Shown here: positions 27,274-37,531 of the stretch, piece by piece
Position numbering within the stretch: position 1 is the first letter of the stretch
How the letters are laid out: the number at the start of each line of letters is the position of its first letter
From: Actinomycetales bacterium
GTDB lineage: Bacteria; Actinomycetota; Actinomycetes; S36-B12; UBA5976
Reading direction: 5' to 3'
Assembly: GCA_018970205.1 (NCBI GenBank)
Contig: JAGWWW010000007.1
Location: forward strand, 1 to 49,168
Length of the DNA stretch: 49,168 nt
Notes under the pieces: generated by a model
Seen by the model: only the letters and a program-made list of their open reading frames with translations
Told to the model about the DNA's origin: nothing
Database searches by the model: none
Made by a program: the position numbers and the translations under genes

Positions 27274-28016
27274 CTCGACCCTTGACCGTGGTGGTCATGC
27301 CCACCTACAACGAGGCCGACACCCTGGCCGGCACCTGGCGGGACCTGCGTGAGCAGTTGCCCGAGGTTTTGCTGCTGGTGGTCGACGACGGATCACCGGA
27401 CGGCACCGGCGCCATCGCTGAGGCGCTCGCGGCCGGTGATGCGCAGATGTCTGTGATGCACCGACCGGCGAAGGCCGGCTTGGGTGCGGCCTATCTCGCG
27501 GGTTTCCGCTGGGCGCTGGACCACGGTGCCTCGTATGTCGTGGAGATGGACGCCGACGGCTCGCACCGGGCCGTGGACCTGGCAGCGATGCTGAGGGACG
27601 CTGCGGACGCGGATCTGACGATCGGCTCGCGCTGGGTGCGGGGCGGTCGGGTGGAGAACTGGTCCTGGCCGCGGATGTTGCTCTCGCGCGCCGGCAACAC
27701 CTATGTGCGCGCGATGTTGGGGATGCCGGTGCGCGACGCCACGGCAGGGTTCCGCGTCTTCAAGGCGTCGGTGTTGGCGTCGATGGACCTCTCTGACGTC
27801 CACTCGGCCGGCTACTGCTTCCAGGTGGACATGACGCGACGGGTCTTCCAAGCCGGGTTGAGCATCCGGGAGCACCCCATCACTTTCGTGGAGCGGCGCG
27901 CTGGTCAGAGCAAGATGAGCAACGCAATCGTGCGCGAGGCGCTGTGGCGCGTCACCGTCTGGGGCGTCGTCGACCGGTTGCGCAGGTTCACCTCAGGCAG
28001 ACGCAGCGAGCGCTGA
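27270..28016 (+). CDS. ppm1: Polyprenol monophosphomannose synthase
   Basis: This GT2 glycosyltransferase makes polyprenyl-phosphate-mannose for lipoglycan synthesis and protein mannosylation. The 248 residues have V-V-M-P-T-Y-N-E-A-D-T-L at 9-20, V-V-D-D-G-S-P-D-G-T near 41-50 and E-M-D-A-D-G-S-H near 92-99. There is no C-terminal membrane domain. The GTG at 27270 overlaps the lnt stop and follows a GGGGGAG site; an earlier in-frame ATG lies within lnt. Confidence 0.93.
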   Translation: MTRPLTVVVMPTYNEADTLAGTWRDLREQLPEVLLLVVDDGSPDGTGAIAEALAAGDAQMSVMHRPAKAGLGAAYLAGFRWALDHGASYVVEMDADGSHRAVDLAAMLRDAADADLTIGSRWVRGGRVENWSWPRMLLSRAGNTYVRAMLGMPVRDATAGFRVFKASVLASMDLSDVHSAGYCFQVDMTRRVFQAGLSIREHPITFVERRAGQSKMSNAIVREALWRVTVWGVVDRLRRFTSGRRSER

Positions 28017-28119
28017 CGCTGCTCACATCTACGTGTCAGCGCGGGTGTACCCATGACGGCATTGCGGTCCGTTGCGGCACCGCCTGTCAGGGTGCGCAGG
28101 CATGCCGGCCGCGCGCCGC

Positions 28120-28536
28120 TCAGGCTGACTTGCGGGTCCGGGCGGTGCTGCCGCGGGGGTTGCTCAGCGCGGGGCGTACGAGGTCAATCGCCTCATCGCC
28201 CATGCCGTCACGCTCGTTGCGCAAGGCCGCCAGGCGCTCGTCGAGCAGCTTTTCCAGTTCCGCGATGGTGCGCCGCTCCAGCAGGATCTGCCAGTGCGTG
28301 CGGCTCGTGCGCACAGCCCGCGCCGGCGGCGGCGTGGCGCCGTCGCCGAGGGCGTCCTCGCCGCAGCGGCAACCCCAGGTCGCCGGGGCCGCGGCGTCGG
28401 TGGCCAGGGGGACGGTGAAGGTATGCCCCTGCGGGCAGGTGTAACTGTGGCGGGCCCGTGGCGCGAGTTCGCTCACTCGGTCAGACAGGCTCGATGCCGA
28501 ACCGATGCGCATGCCGCGCAACGACAGTTCACTCAT
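28120..28536 (-). CDS. rbpA: RNA polymerase-binding protein RbpA
   Basis: RbpA binds RNA polymerase and the principal sigma factor and stabilises the open complex. The 138 residues show an N-terminal tail (L-R-G-M-R at 6-10), a zinc-site core with Cys34, His38, Cys56 and Cys58, a basic linker, and the sigma-interaction helix from H-W-Q-I-L-L-E-R-R-T (81-90) on. The second zinc pair is C-x-C rather than the C-x-x-C of Streptomyces RbpA, and the tail after ~106 is longer than usual. AGGAGG (28545-28550) lies eight bases before the ATG. It is convergent with ppm1, as in Mycobacterium. Confidence 0.95.
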   Translation of the reverse strand: MSELSLRGMRIGSASSLSDRVSELAPRARHSYTCPQGHTFTVPLATDAAAPATWGCRCGEDALGDGATPPPARAVRTSRTHWQILLERRTIAELEKLLDERLAALRNERDGMGDEAIDLVRPALSNPRGSTARTRKSA

Positions 28537-28544
28537 GGCGACTA

Positions 28545-28550
28545 CCTCCT
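28545..28550 (-). promoter_or_regulatory. Perfect ribosome-binding site of rbpA
   Basis: AGGAGG lies eight bases before the rbpA ATG and decides that start against an in-frame one 35 codons earlier. It contrasts with the many leaderless genes around it. Confidence 0.8.
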
Positions 28551-28793
28551 GAACCTGATGAGAGCCTGCGTTCGGCCCTCGTGACTCTCTGACGCGCCGT
28601 CTAGCCGCTACCGTTCCCACGTCAGCACGCATCAACACCACACGTGCGCGCGTTATTGCCTGGAAACGCCTGATCAGTGCTCACGTGCGGCGTGGTCCCA
28701 GCCCAGAGGGCCGGGACCGAGCTGCAGTCGCGTGTGAACAGGCTGGCCGTGCTGGGCCGTAGCCGAGTGCGTGGTGGCCGTCATCATTAGCCG

Positions 28794-28807
28794 ATAATGC
28801 ACATTAT
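28794..28807. promoter_or_regulatory. AT-rich dyad, candidate operator
   Basis: ATAATG-CA-CATTAT is a perfect 6+6 inverted repeat. A second, overlapping one, CATTA-GCCGA-TAATG, lies at 28785-28799, with GTCAT and ATGAC outside both. It is an obvious AT island in GC-rich sequence, about 150 bases before the MFS promoter. The regulator is unknown. Confidence 0.5.
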
Positions 28808-28951
28808 GACACTTTGCCCAAAGGGGCACGGCGCTTCGCTCCGGCGCGCCACAGGTCGGCGGTCGGTATGCGTGGGATAGGACGACGCCAGGGTTGGGTT
28901 GCGGTTGGGGTCTCGTGAGCGAGGCGGGCACAGTGGCCCGGCGTGGTCGTC

Positions 28952-28957
28952 TACTGT
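28952..28957 (+). promoter_or_regulatory. -10 box of the MFS gene (leaderless)
   Basis: TACTGT ends seven bases before the GTG at 28965, the start chosen for the transporter. Confidence 0.5.
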
Positions 28958-28964
28958 CGCGGGC

Positions 28965-30200
28965 GTGCTTCAACGCTGGCTGGTCCGCGCCGGCTTCGAC
29001 ATGCCCCGGGCATTCTGGGTCGTCTGGTCAGGCCTGCTGGTCAACCGAATCGGCGCCATGGTGCGCACGTTCCTGGTGGTCTTCCTGACACAGGCGCGCG
29101 ACCTGAGCGTGGAGCAGGCCGGTGTGGTCCTCACGGCGATGGGCGTCGGCTCACTGGTGGGCACTCAGGTCGGGGGCTACCTCGCAGACAAGTGGGGGCG
29201 CCGCCGCACCCTGGCCCTCATGCTCAGCAGCGCCGGGGTGTTCATCGGGCTGCTGGGAACGGTGCGCACCTATCCCCTGCTCATGCTGGCCGCCGTGGCC
29301 GCCGGCCTCACCCTCGACAGCTTCCGTCCCGCTTCGCAGGCACTCATGGTCGACATCGTGGGCCTGGAACGCCGCCAACGCGCATTCGGGTTGAACTTCT
29401 GGGCCATCAACCTCGGCTTCGCCCTCGCGGGCATCATCGGTGGCGCGCTGGTGCGCCACGGCTACTGGCTGCTCTTCCTCGTGGACGCCTTGACCGGCGT
29501 TGCCTTCGCTGCGATCGTCTGGTTCGGCATCCCCGCCGATCCGCCGCGTGCCAGCGGCGGCGCGGCCGTGCGCTCCGGTGAGACCACTGCACCCGGGCTG
29601 CGCACGGCGCTGCGCGACCCCATCGTGGTCGGCTTGGCGGCCACGCTCGTGGTGGAGGGTCTCGTCTACCAGCAGTCGATGTACGTCTACCCGCTGGCGA
29701 TGATCAAGGACGACATGCACGCGTCGGACTACGGCGCGGTGGCGTTCGCCAACGGCATCTTCATCGTGCTGCTGCAACCATGGTGGACGCGCATCGTCGA
29801 CCGCTACGAGCCGATCCGCACGATGGCGCTGGGCATGGTCGTCCTCGGCATCGGCTTCTACCTCACGACCTTCGCACACACCAAGGCCGCCTACGTCGCC
29901 GTCTGCGCCGTGTGGACCTGCGGCGAGATCCTGCGGGCCGGGCTGGTCGGCGCGGTGATCGCGAACATCTCCCCCGCGCAGGCGCGCGCCCGCTACCAGT
30001 CTGCGGTCATGGGATTGGGATACGGCACGGCGTCTCTGCTGGCGCCGGTCGTCGGGACCCGGGTGTTCAGCGCCTTCGGCGCGGACACGGTCTGGCTGAT
30101 GTGCCTGGTGCTGAACCTCGCGGGCGCGGCCTGGCTCATGGTGTGGATGCGGCGCGCATACGCGGCGCGGTTGGCGTTGGCGCAGATGGAACCCGTCTGA
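28965..30200 (+). CDS. Major facilitator superfamily transporter
   Basis: The 411-residue membrane protein has about 12 transmembrane helices and the loop 2-3 motif G-G-Y-L-A-D-K-W-G-R-R-R near 75-86 characteristic of MFS drug or sugar transporters. GTG 28965 gives M-L-Q-R-W-L-V-R-A-G-F, followed by the first helix; an in-frame ATG at 28899 would add 22 polar residues and lie upstream of the -10 box. The substrate is unknown. Its TGA overlaps the ATG of the next gene. Confidence 0.9.
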   Translation: MLQRWLVRAGFDMPRAFWVVWSGLLVNRIGAMVRTFLVVFLTQARDLSVEQAGVVLTAMGVGSLVGTQVGGYLADKWGRRRTLALMLSSAGVFIGLLGTVRTYPLLMLAAVAAGLTLDSFRPASQALMVDIVGLERRQRAFGLNFWAINLGFALAGIIGGALVRHGYWLLFLVDALTGVAFAAIVWFGIPADPPRASGGAAVRSGETTAPGLRTALRDPIVVGLAATLVVEGLVYQQSMYVYPLAMIKDDMHASDYGAVAFANGIFIVLLQPWWTRIVDRYEPIRTMALGMVVLGIGFYLTTFAHTKAAYVAVCAVWTCGEILRAGLVGAVIANISPAQARARYQSAVMGLGYGTASLLAPVVGTRVFSAFGADTVWLMCLVLNLAGAAWLMVWMRRAYAARLALAQMEPV

Positions 30201-30748
30201 TGTCCGCCACTGACCTGCACACGGAGGGTTCGGCTCGCCACTGCTCTGCGGCTCGCTTGACCGTCATGGACCTCGACGGTGTCTGTGCTGACGTACGGCA
30301 CCGACTGCACCACCTCGCACGCCGGCCCAAGGACTGGGAGGCGTTCTTCGCGGCCTGTGTGGACGATGCCGCGCTGCCATTGGCGCTGGAGGTGGCCGCC
30401 GCAGCGGCGGCTGACCCCCGCGGCCCGGCGCTGGCGTACCTCAGCGGCCGGCCCGAGCGCTATCGCGCTCTCACCACACGCTGGCTGACTGAGCACGGCT
30501 TCCCAGATGCTCCCGTGTATCTCCGGCCGGACGTCGACCACCGTCCCGCCCGCTTCTTCAAGCCGGAGGTGCTCGCCCGGCTCGGCGGCCCGGCCGCGAT
30601 CGAGATGGTGTACGACGACGACGTGCATGTGGTAGACGCGTTGATCAGCTTGGGTTACCCCGTGTTCCACGTCACCTGGATGCCGGCCGCCGACGTTGAC
30701 GAGCAGTTGGCCTTGTTCGAGGCGCAGGAGAAGCAGGGCCGCACCTGA
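30200..30748 (+). CDS. HAD-like phosphatase, polynucleotide-kinase-phosphatase type
   Basis: This 182-residue protein has motif I M-D-L-D-G-V-C-A-D-V-R-H-R with nucleophile Asp24 and Asp26. Y-L-S-G-R-P-E-R-Y near 83 is motif II, and V-Y-D-D-D near 141 supplies the final acidic residues. The D-V-R-H-R-L-H-H-L and K-D-W-E-A-F-F blocks match an actinobacterial family related to the phosphatase domain of polynucleotide kinase. The substrate is unknown. Its stop codon lies in the first copy of a 30-bp tandem duplication. Confidence 0.75.
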   Translation: MSATDLHTEGSARHCSAARLTVMDLDGVCADVRHRLHHLARRPKDWEAFFAACVDDAALPLALEVAAAAAADPRGPALAYLSGRPERYRALTTRWLTEHGFPDAPVYLRPDVDHRPARFFKPEVLARLGGPAAIEMVYDDDVHVVDALISLGYPVFHVTWMPAADVDEQLALFEAQEKQGRT

Positions 30749-30799
30749 CTCGGCCCGCCGTGCGAGGGCTCAGACTGACTCGGCCCGCCGTGCGAGGGC

Positions 30800-30812
<13 letters not shown>
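30745..30812. repeat. 30-bp tandem duplication (2.3 copies) between convergent gene ends
   Basis: Two identical 30-base units (30745-30774 and 30775-30804) are followed by eight bases of a third. The first copy holds the TGA of the HAD gene and the second the TGA of gcvP. No stable hairpin or T-run is evident. Confidence 0.95.
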
Positions 30813-33670
<2,858 letters not shown>

Positions 33671-33676
33671 GGTTCA

Positions 33677-33682
33677 ACCCTA
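33677..33682 (-). promoter_or_regulatory. -10 box of gcvP (leaderless)
   Basis: TAGGGT on the minus strand ends six bases before the gcvP ATG. No glycine riboswitch is possible, as merR ends only 61 bases upstream. Confidence 0.5.
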
Positions 33683-33731
33683 GACGCACGGGTCTGCCTT
33701 CGCTCGGCGCGGGAAGCGCCCTCGCGGTGGC

Positions 33732-34325
33732 TTAGGAGATGCGGCGGGCGCGGCGCGCTGCGAGCTCGTCCGCAGGGGCCTGCGCGCTCTGCGCGGTTGC
33801 GGTGGGCAACGTCGTGAGCGAGCCGGCCAACTCCCGCCAGACCTGTCCGACCGCGATCCCGAACACACCTTGACCCTGCCGGACGAGGTCGATGACTTCA
33901 TCGTTGTTCGTGCACTCGTAGACGCTCGCGCCGTCGCTCATGAGCGTGATGTCTGCGAGCGTCTCCGCGGAGCGCTGGCGCAGGTACGCCGTGGCCGCGC
34001 GGATGTTCTGCAAGGAGACACCCGCATCAAGGAGCCGCTTGACGACCTTCAGAAGCAGCATGTCGCGGAAGGAGTACAGCCGCTGGTTGCCTGAGCCGGC
34101 GGCGTCCCGGACAGTCGGCTCGACCAGGCCGGTGCGCGCCCAATAATCGAGTTGGCGGTAGGTGATGCCCGCAGCGGTCATCGCGACGCGGGCCTGGTAC
34201 CCGACCTCGGAGTCGTCGAGGGTGTGCGCGGTGCCGTTGCCGAACAAGGTCCCCTGCACGATGCCTAGCGCGTCGTGGCCGGTAGCCCCCGACTGCTCAG
34301 TGGTGTCGTCAGTACCGCGTGACAT
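33732..34325 (-). CDS. MerR-family regulator, Rv1830 type
   Basis: The 197-residue protein has a MerR winged helix at about 43-115 (I-T-Y-R-Q-L-D-Y-W-A-R-T-G-L-V and R-L-Y-S-F-R-D), followed by a short effector part without metal-binding cysteines. It holds the place of M. tuberculosis Rv1830, between the bifunctional nuclease and gcvP. A GGAGG site precedes the ATG. The 187-base region upstream holds a 25-bp dyad, a plausible operator. A role in oxidative or metabolic control is only suggested by neighbours. Confidence 0.85.
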   Translation of the reverse strand: MSRGTDDTTEQSGATGHDALGIVQGTLFGNGTAHTLDDSEVGYQARVAMTAAGITYRQLDYWARTGLVEPTVRDAAGSGNQRLYSFRDMLLLKVVKRLLDAGVSLQNIRAATAYLRQRSAETLADITLMSDGASVYECTNNDEVIDLVRQGQGVFGIAVGQVWRELAGSLTTLPTATAQSAQAPADELAARRARRIS

Positions 34326-34442
34326 CTGACCGCCTCCTGGCGACTTGACCGAACCGGGTTCACCTGCATATGAATCCCGGGAACGAGGCTAAGGCTAAAC
34401 CCGAACCCACGTCTAAGCGTGCAGGCTGCCCCCGACACGCAG

Positions 34443-34467
34443 ACTAAACCTCAACTTGAGAGTTAGT
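34443..34467. promoter_or_regulatory. 25-bp dyad upstream of merR
   Basis: ACTAA (34443-34447) mirrors TTAGT (34463-34467), and CTCAA (34451-34455 without its centre) mirrors TTGAG around the central C at 34455; 20 of 24 arm bases pair. The core resembles MerR-family operators such as the SoxR box. Confidence 0.5.
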
Positions 34468-34512
34468 GGAATCGTCAGGGTTGGTGCGCTGTCGGGCGCC
34501 TACCGCCCCGGT

Positions 34513-35004
34513 CTACGACTCAGACTGCCCGAAGTCCTCCGGGGACACGGTGTCCAGGAACGCCCGGAACTGCTCGAGGTCCACATCAGCTGTTTCCTCA
34601 TCCTGGTCTTCCTCAGATGCCACGATCGCGGCGTCGTCCATGACCGCCGGTGCCACGTGCACGGGGCAGCCGACCCGGACGGCGAGCGCGACGGCATCGG
34701 ACGGCCGTGCCGTGACCCGGCGGCCGTCACTGAGGACTAGGTCGGCGAGGAAGACATGCTCGACCATCGCTGTGATCTCGACCCGCTCGAGTTCGGCGCC
34801 GCCGCTGGCGATCACGTCGAGCAGCAGGTCGTGCGTGAGCGGACGTTCCGGGCGTTGGCCCTCGAGCCCGAAGGCGATGGCGGCGGCCTCGGCGGCACCG
34901 ATCCAGATCGGCAGCACCCTGTCGCCCTCGCGCTCCTTGAGCAGAACCACGGGGGCGTTGTCGGGAAGTTGCAGGCGCACGCCCATCACGTCGACCGGAA
35001 GCAT
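34513..35004 (-). CDS. Bifunctional nuclease family protein (BFN, DUF151)
   Basis: The 163-residue protein matches the BFN family: M-G-V-R-L near the start, V-V-L-L-K-E-R-E-G-D-R-V-L-P-I-W-I-G-A-A-E-A at 19-40, and R-P-S-D-A-V-A-L-A-V-R near 100-110, then an acidic tail. Plant and bacterial relatives have DNase/RNase activity; the actinobacterial member is the homologue of Rv1829 and its role is unknown. It lies between the two merR genes, as in Mycobacterium. Confidence 0.88.
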   Translation of the reverse strand: MLPVDVMGVRLQLPDNAPVVLLKEREGDRVLPIWIGAAEAAAIAFGLEGQRPERPLTHDLLLDVIASGGAELERVEITAMVEHVFLADLVLSDGRRVTARPSDAVALAVRVGCPVHVAPAVMDDAAIVASEEDQDEETADVDLEQFRAFLDTVSPEDFGQSES

Positions 35005-35010
35005 GCTCTG

Positions 35011-35016
35011 AGGGTA
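35011..35016 (-). promoter_or_regulatory. -10 box of the BFN gene (leaderless)
   Basis: TACCCT on the minus strand ends six bases before the ATG of the BFN gene. Confidence 0.5.
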
Positions 35017-35065
35017 CGCGCAAAAAGCCTGCGCTGCGTGGGCCCGCCCCCGGTCAGTTCAGAGG

Positions 35066-35794
35066 TCAGCCGTCGATGGTCTCGCGCAGCCCTGACTGCA
35101 GCACAGAGGAGTGCAAGCGCAGCACCAGCGCGGCCACCTCGCGCGCCATGTCCTGTGCGCGCGACCGGCTATCGGAGCCGGGGCGCCGCAGATACGGTGT
35201 GACTGCGGCCGACACCAGGCCGACCTCACGGTCGGCGGCGACCTTGAACTGGCGCAGGTGCCTCGGCTCGATTCCGAACGAGGTCAGTTCCTGCGCGCAG
35301 TGACAGATGCGCAGGGCGTGGACGTCGAAAAAGCCGTCGGCATCGGCCTCGACGAGCCCGTACTGCTCGATGGTTCGTAGCAGCGGCTCCTCGATCCCGG
35401 TGTCCCGCAGGAGTTCTTCGCGCGTGACACGTAATCCCGCGCCGGAGTCGCCATCGTCGTCGCCGACGCCCGGCGCGAGCACCAATGCGCGCGGCACCCG
35501 GACCGCCGCCTCCCCCGTCGTCGTCGGCTGCAAGCCGCGGTCGATCGCGTCGAGCTCCTCGCGGATGACGCGCAGCGGCAGGTAGCGGTCCCGTTGGGCG
35601 CGCAGAATGTAGCGCAGCCGCTCGAGGTCTGACTGGGAGAACTTGCGATAGCCCCCGGGTGTGCGCACCGGCGTGATGAGATGCTCTGACTCCAGGAACC
35701 GCACTTTGGACACGGAGATGTCGGGGAACTCATCACGCAGGGCGTCGAGGACCTCGCCGATACCGAGCAGGCCCTCGAGGCGTGCGGCCTTCAC
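35066..35794 (-). CDS. ftsR: MerR-family regulator FtsR (Rv1828 type)
   Basis: The 242-residue protein has an N-terminal MerR domain: I-G-E-V-L-D-A-L-R-D-E-F-P, then S-K-V-R-F-L-E-S-E-H-L-I-T-P, then G-Y-R-K-F. A longer C-terminal effector domain carries Y-G-L-V-E near 166. Its position after garA identifies it with Rv1828/FtsR, which regulates ftsZ in Corynebacterium. The GTG at 35794 overlaps the garA stop as GTGA; a longer reading would run backwards through garA. The symbol rests on synteny. Confidence 0.82.
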   Translation of the reverse strand: MKAARLEGLLGIGEVLDALRDEFPDISVSKVRFLESEHLITPVRTPGGYRKFSQSDLERLRYILRAQRDRYLPLRVIREELDAIDRGLQPTTTGEAAVRVPRALVLAPGVGDDDGDSGAGLRVTREELLRDTGIEEPLLRTIEQYGLVEADADGFFDVHALRICHCAQELTSFGIEPRHLRQFKVAADREVGLVSAAVTPYLRRPGSDSRSRAQDMAREVAALVLRLHSSVLQSGLRETIDG

Positions 35795-36282
35795 GACGCC
35801 GGGCCCAGCTGCACGATGAAGTGGAACTTGCCCACAGTGACGCGGTCGCCCGCTGCGAGCGCGGACTCGGTGCAGCGCCGGCCGTTGATGTAGGTCCCAT
35901 TGAGGCTGCCCTCGTCGCGCAGGTGCCACGCGCCGCTGTCCAAGGTGACGGTCGCGTGCTTGCGCGAGACGGTGACGTCGTCGAGGAAGACATCGGAGGA
36001 GTGTTCGCGACCGATGGCGAATCGCTCGCCTCCGGCGAGCAGGAACCGGGTGCCGGTGTCCGGCCCACGCTCTACTACCAGAGCCATGACGCCTCTTGGT
36101 AGTGCCTCAGCGTCCGGCAGGGTTCCGGGCTGGGCTGCGGGCGCGTCCGCTGCGCTGACAGGCAATGTCACGGGGATAGTCGAGGTGTCGTCGGCCGCAT
36201 GAGTGCGCGCCCCGCAGGCGTGGCAGAAGCGGGCGTGTTCGGCGACATCTGCCCCGCACACGGGGCATACCTGCTCAGTCAT
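35791..36282 (-). CDS. garA: GarA-like FHA-domain protein with zinc ribbon
   Basis: GarA/OdhI proteins inhibit 2-oxoglutarate dehydrogenase and control glutamate metabolism through FHA binding. Here an N-terminal zinc ribbon (Cys6, Cys9, Cys20, Cys23) and a ~40-residue Ala/Pro/Thr linker precede the FHA domain (about 66-158). The FHA has Gly91-Arg92, S-R-K-H at 106-109 and N-G-T near 128-130. The E-T-T-S phosphosite of mycobacterial GarA is not seen; D-D-T-S-T at 31-35 is the nearest Thr-rich stretch. The locus (gcvH-garA-ftsR) supports the name, but the regulatory mechanism may differ. Confidence 0.8.
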   Translation of the reverse strand: MTEQVCPVCGADVAEHARFCHACGARTHAADDTSTIPVTLPVSAADAPAAQPGTLPDAEALPRGVMALVVERGPDTGTRFLLAGGERFAIGREHSSDVFLDDVTVSRKHATVTLDSGAWHLRDEGSLNGTYINGRRCTESALAAGDRVTVGKFHFIVQLGPAS

Positions 36283-36303
36283 CGCAACCCTCCTCTGGGC
36301 GCA

Positions 36304-36333
36304 ACTCTAGACCTGAGGTTGAGGTTCTGACAG
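36304..36333 (-). promoter_or_regulatory. Candidate promoter of garA-ftsR
   Basis: On the minus strand CTGTCA (36333-36328) and TAGAGT (36309-36304) are 18 bases apart. The spacer contains AACCTCAAC, which also forms one arm of the dyad upstream of the second merR gene. Confidence 0.45.
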
Positions 36334-36352
36334 GGGGCCGCGACTGCCGCTG

Positions 36353-36739
36353 TCACTGCCCGAGGAGGGCGGCGTAGCCGGCCGCGTCGAGCAGGGACGC
36401 GACTTCGGAGGCGTCGGTCAGACGCACTTCGAACAGCCAGCCCGCACCGTAGGGGTCGGCATTGAGCGTCTCGGGTGCGGTCTCGGCTGACTCATTGCGC
36501 GCTACGACCTCGCCCGAGACTGGGGCGTAGATGTCGCTGACGCTCTTGGTCGACTCGACCTCGCCGCAGGCCTGACCGGCCGCGAGGGTGGCACCCACAG
36601 AGGGCAGGGTGAGGAAGACGATGTCGCCGAGGGCTTCCTGGGCGTGGTCGGTGATCCCGATGCGGGCGACGCCGTCCGCGGACAGCGAGAGCCACTCGTG
36701 CTCGGCGGTGTAGTGCAAGTCTGCTGGGATTGAGGACAT
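36353..36739 (-). CDS. gcvH: Glycine cleavage system H protein
   Basis: GcvH is the lipoyl carrier that shuttles the aminomethyl group from GcvP. The 128 residues contain the lipoylated Lys65 in V-E-S-T-K-S-V-S-D-I, and E-H-E-W-L near 13-17 is standard. A GGAAGGGA site precedes the ATG. It lies between the DUF881/SBP genes and garA, as in Mycobacterium. Confidence 0.96.
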   Translation of the reverse strand: MSSIPADLHYTAEHEWLSLSADGVARIGITDHAQEALGDIVFLTLPSVGATLAAGQACGEVESTKSVSDIYAPVSGEVVARNESAETAPETLNADPYGAGWLFEVRLTDASEVASLLDAAGYAALLGQ

Positions 36740-36811
36740 CGGCTCGTCCCTTCCTGGTCGTCTTCCCGCGGCCTGGAGCCGGTCGGGTTGTGGCGAGCCT
36801 CAGCCTTGCAC

Positions 36812-36817
36812 AGGCTA
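36812..36817 (-). promoter_or_regulatory. Candidate -10 box of gcvH
   Basis: TAGCCT on the minus strand lies ~72 bases before the gcvH ATG, between DUF881 and gcvH. The leader is too short for a glycine riboswitch. Confidence 0.35.
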
Positions 36818-36829
36818 GGGCGCGAGTGC

Positions 36830-37531
36830 TCAGCGGGCGGGGGCCACCGCGCTCACCGTGACCGAGCGGCCGGCGGCCACCCGGACCGACCCGCCCGCTG
36901 CCGTGACAGAGTCGATGATGCCGCCGGGGATGCCGAGCGCGGTCTTCATGGTTGCGCCGTCGCCGACGGCCGCGATCGTGTAGGGAGGTTGCATCGGGGT
37001 GCCCGACACGCGCACTCCCCCGGATGCGATGTCCGCGAACCAGGTGTTCGCCACCACGCGGACTTTGCCGATTTGGATCGCTTCGGCGCCTGCGTCGCGC
37101 AGTTCCTGGACCGTGTCGAGCAGCACTGATGAGGGGATGATCCGGTCGGGGTCGGAGATGACGATGGTGACACCAGGTCCGGTGGCCTGCACCGTGCCGG
37201 CGAGCACGCTCAACACCTGTAGGCGCCTGCGGGCCTCCGTGATCGCCGCCGCATTCGAGCCGGACTCCAGACGCTGGCGTGTCACCGCGAGTTGTCGCTG
37301 TTCTGCTTGTAGCCGCTGTGAGCGGGAGTTGAGCGAGTCCAGCAGGGTGAGCAACTGGTCGGGACGCGCTGCGGCGAGCGCCATGTCGCTGTGAGCGGCC
37401 CGCCAACTGGCAACCGACCCGAAACCGAGCAGGACCGCGGCACCGGCGGCGAGTATCTGGCGCCGGGTCAGTGCCGGCCGCCACAGCAGCAACAGGCGGA
37501 TGCGCAGCAGCCGCCGCCGCGCGCTGATCAT
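36830..37531 (-). CDS. DUF881 membrane-anchored protein (Rv1825 type)
   Basis: The 233-residue protein has an Arg-rich N-terminus, one transmembrane helix (about 25-45), a coiled-coil stretch (about 55-95) and the DUF881 extracytoplasmic domain with G-P-G-V-T-I-V-I-S-D near 118-127 and the V-L-L-D-T-V-Q-E-L-R-D-A-G-A-E-A-I block. The ATG overlaps the SBP stop. Its function is unknown; its constant pairing with SBP and pgsA suggests an envelope complex. Confidence 0.85.
   Translation of the reverse strand: MISARRRLLRIRLLLLWRPALTRRQILAAGAAVLLGFGSVASWRAAHSDMALAAARPDQLLTLLDSLNSRSQRLQAEQRQLAVTRQRLESGSNAAAITEARRRLQVLSVLAGTVQATGPGVTIVISDPDRIIPSSVLLDTVQELRDAGAEAIQIGKVRVVANTWFADIASGGVRVSGTPMQPPYTIAAVGDGATMKTALGIPGGIIDSVTAAGGSVRVAAGRSVTVSAVAPAR

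Larger units (their letters stand above)
28537..28964. other. Longest non-coding gap, between divergent rbpA and MFS genes
   Basis: This 428-base divergent region has no convincing gene. It holds the rbpA ribosome-binding site, an AT-rich dyad (28794-28807), a small TGCCC/GGGCA inverted repeat (28815-28828) and the MFS -10 box. On the minus strand GGGAAC (28618-28613) and GTC 19 bases on faintly resemble a SigR-type promoter for rbpA, but with two mismatches. Confidence 0.6.

Noticed and set aside
28591-28618. SigR-type promoter of rbpA
   Set aside because: GGGAAC and GTC at a 19-base spacing each differ from the GGAAT/GTT consensus, so chance is likely.
28537-28964. Small RNA gene such as 6S or 6C RNA in the long gap
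   Set aside because: No long closed stem with a central bubble and no C-rich loops were found; only short inverted repeats.
35017-35065. Terminator after ftsR, because of a T5 run on the minus strand
   Set aside because: The preceding sequence forms only a weak stem with a few pairs.
36740-36829. Glycine riboswitch before gcvH (or gcvP)
   Set aside because: The gaps are 90 and 61 bases, too short for the tandem aptamers, and no paired structure of that type is visible.
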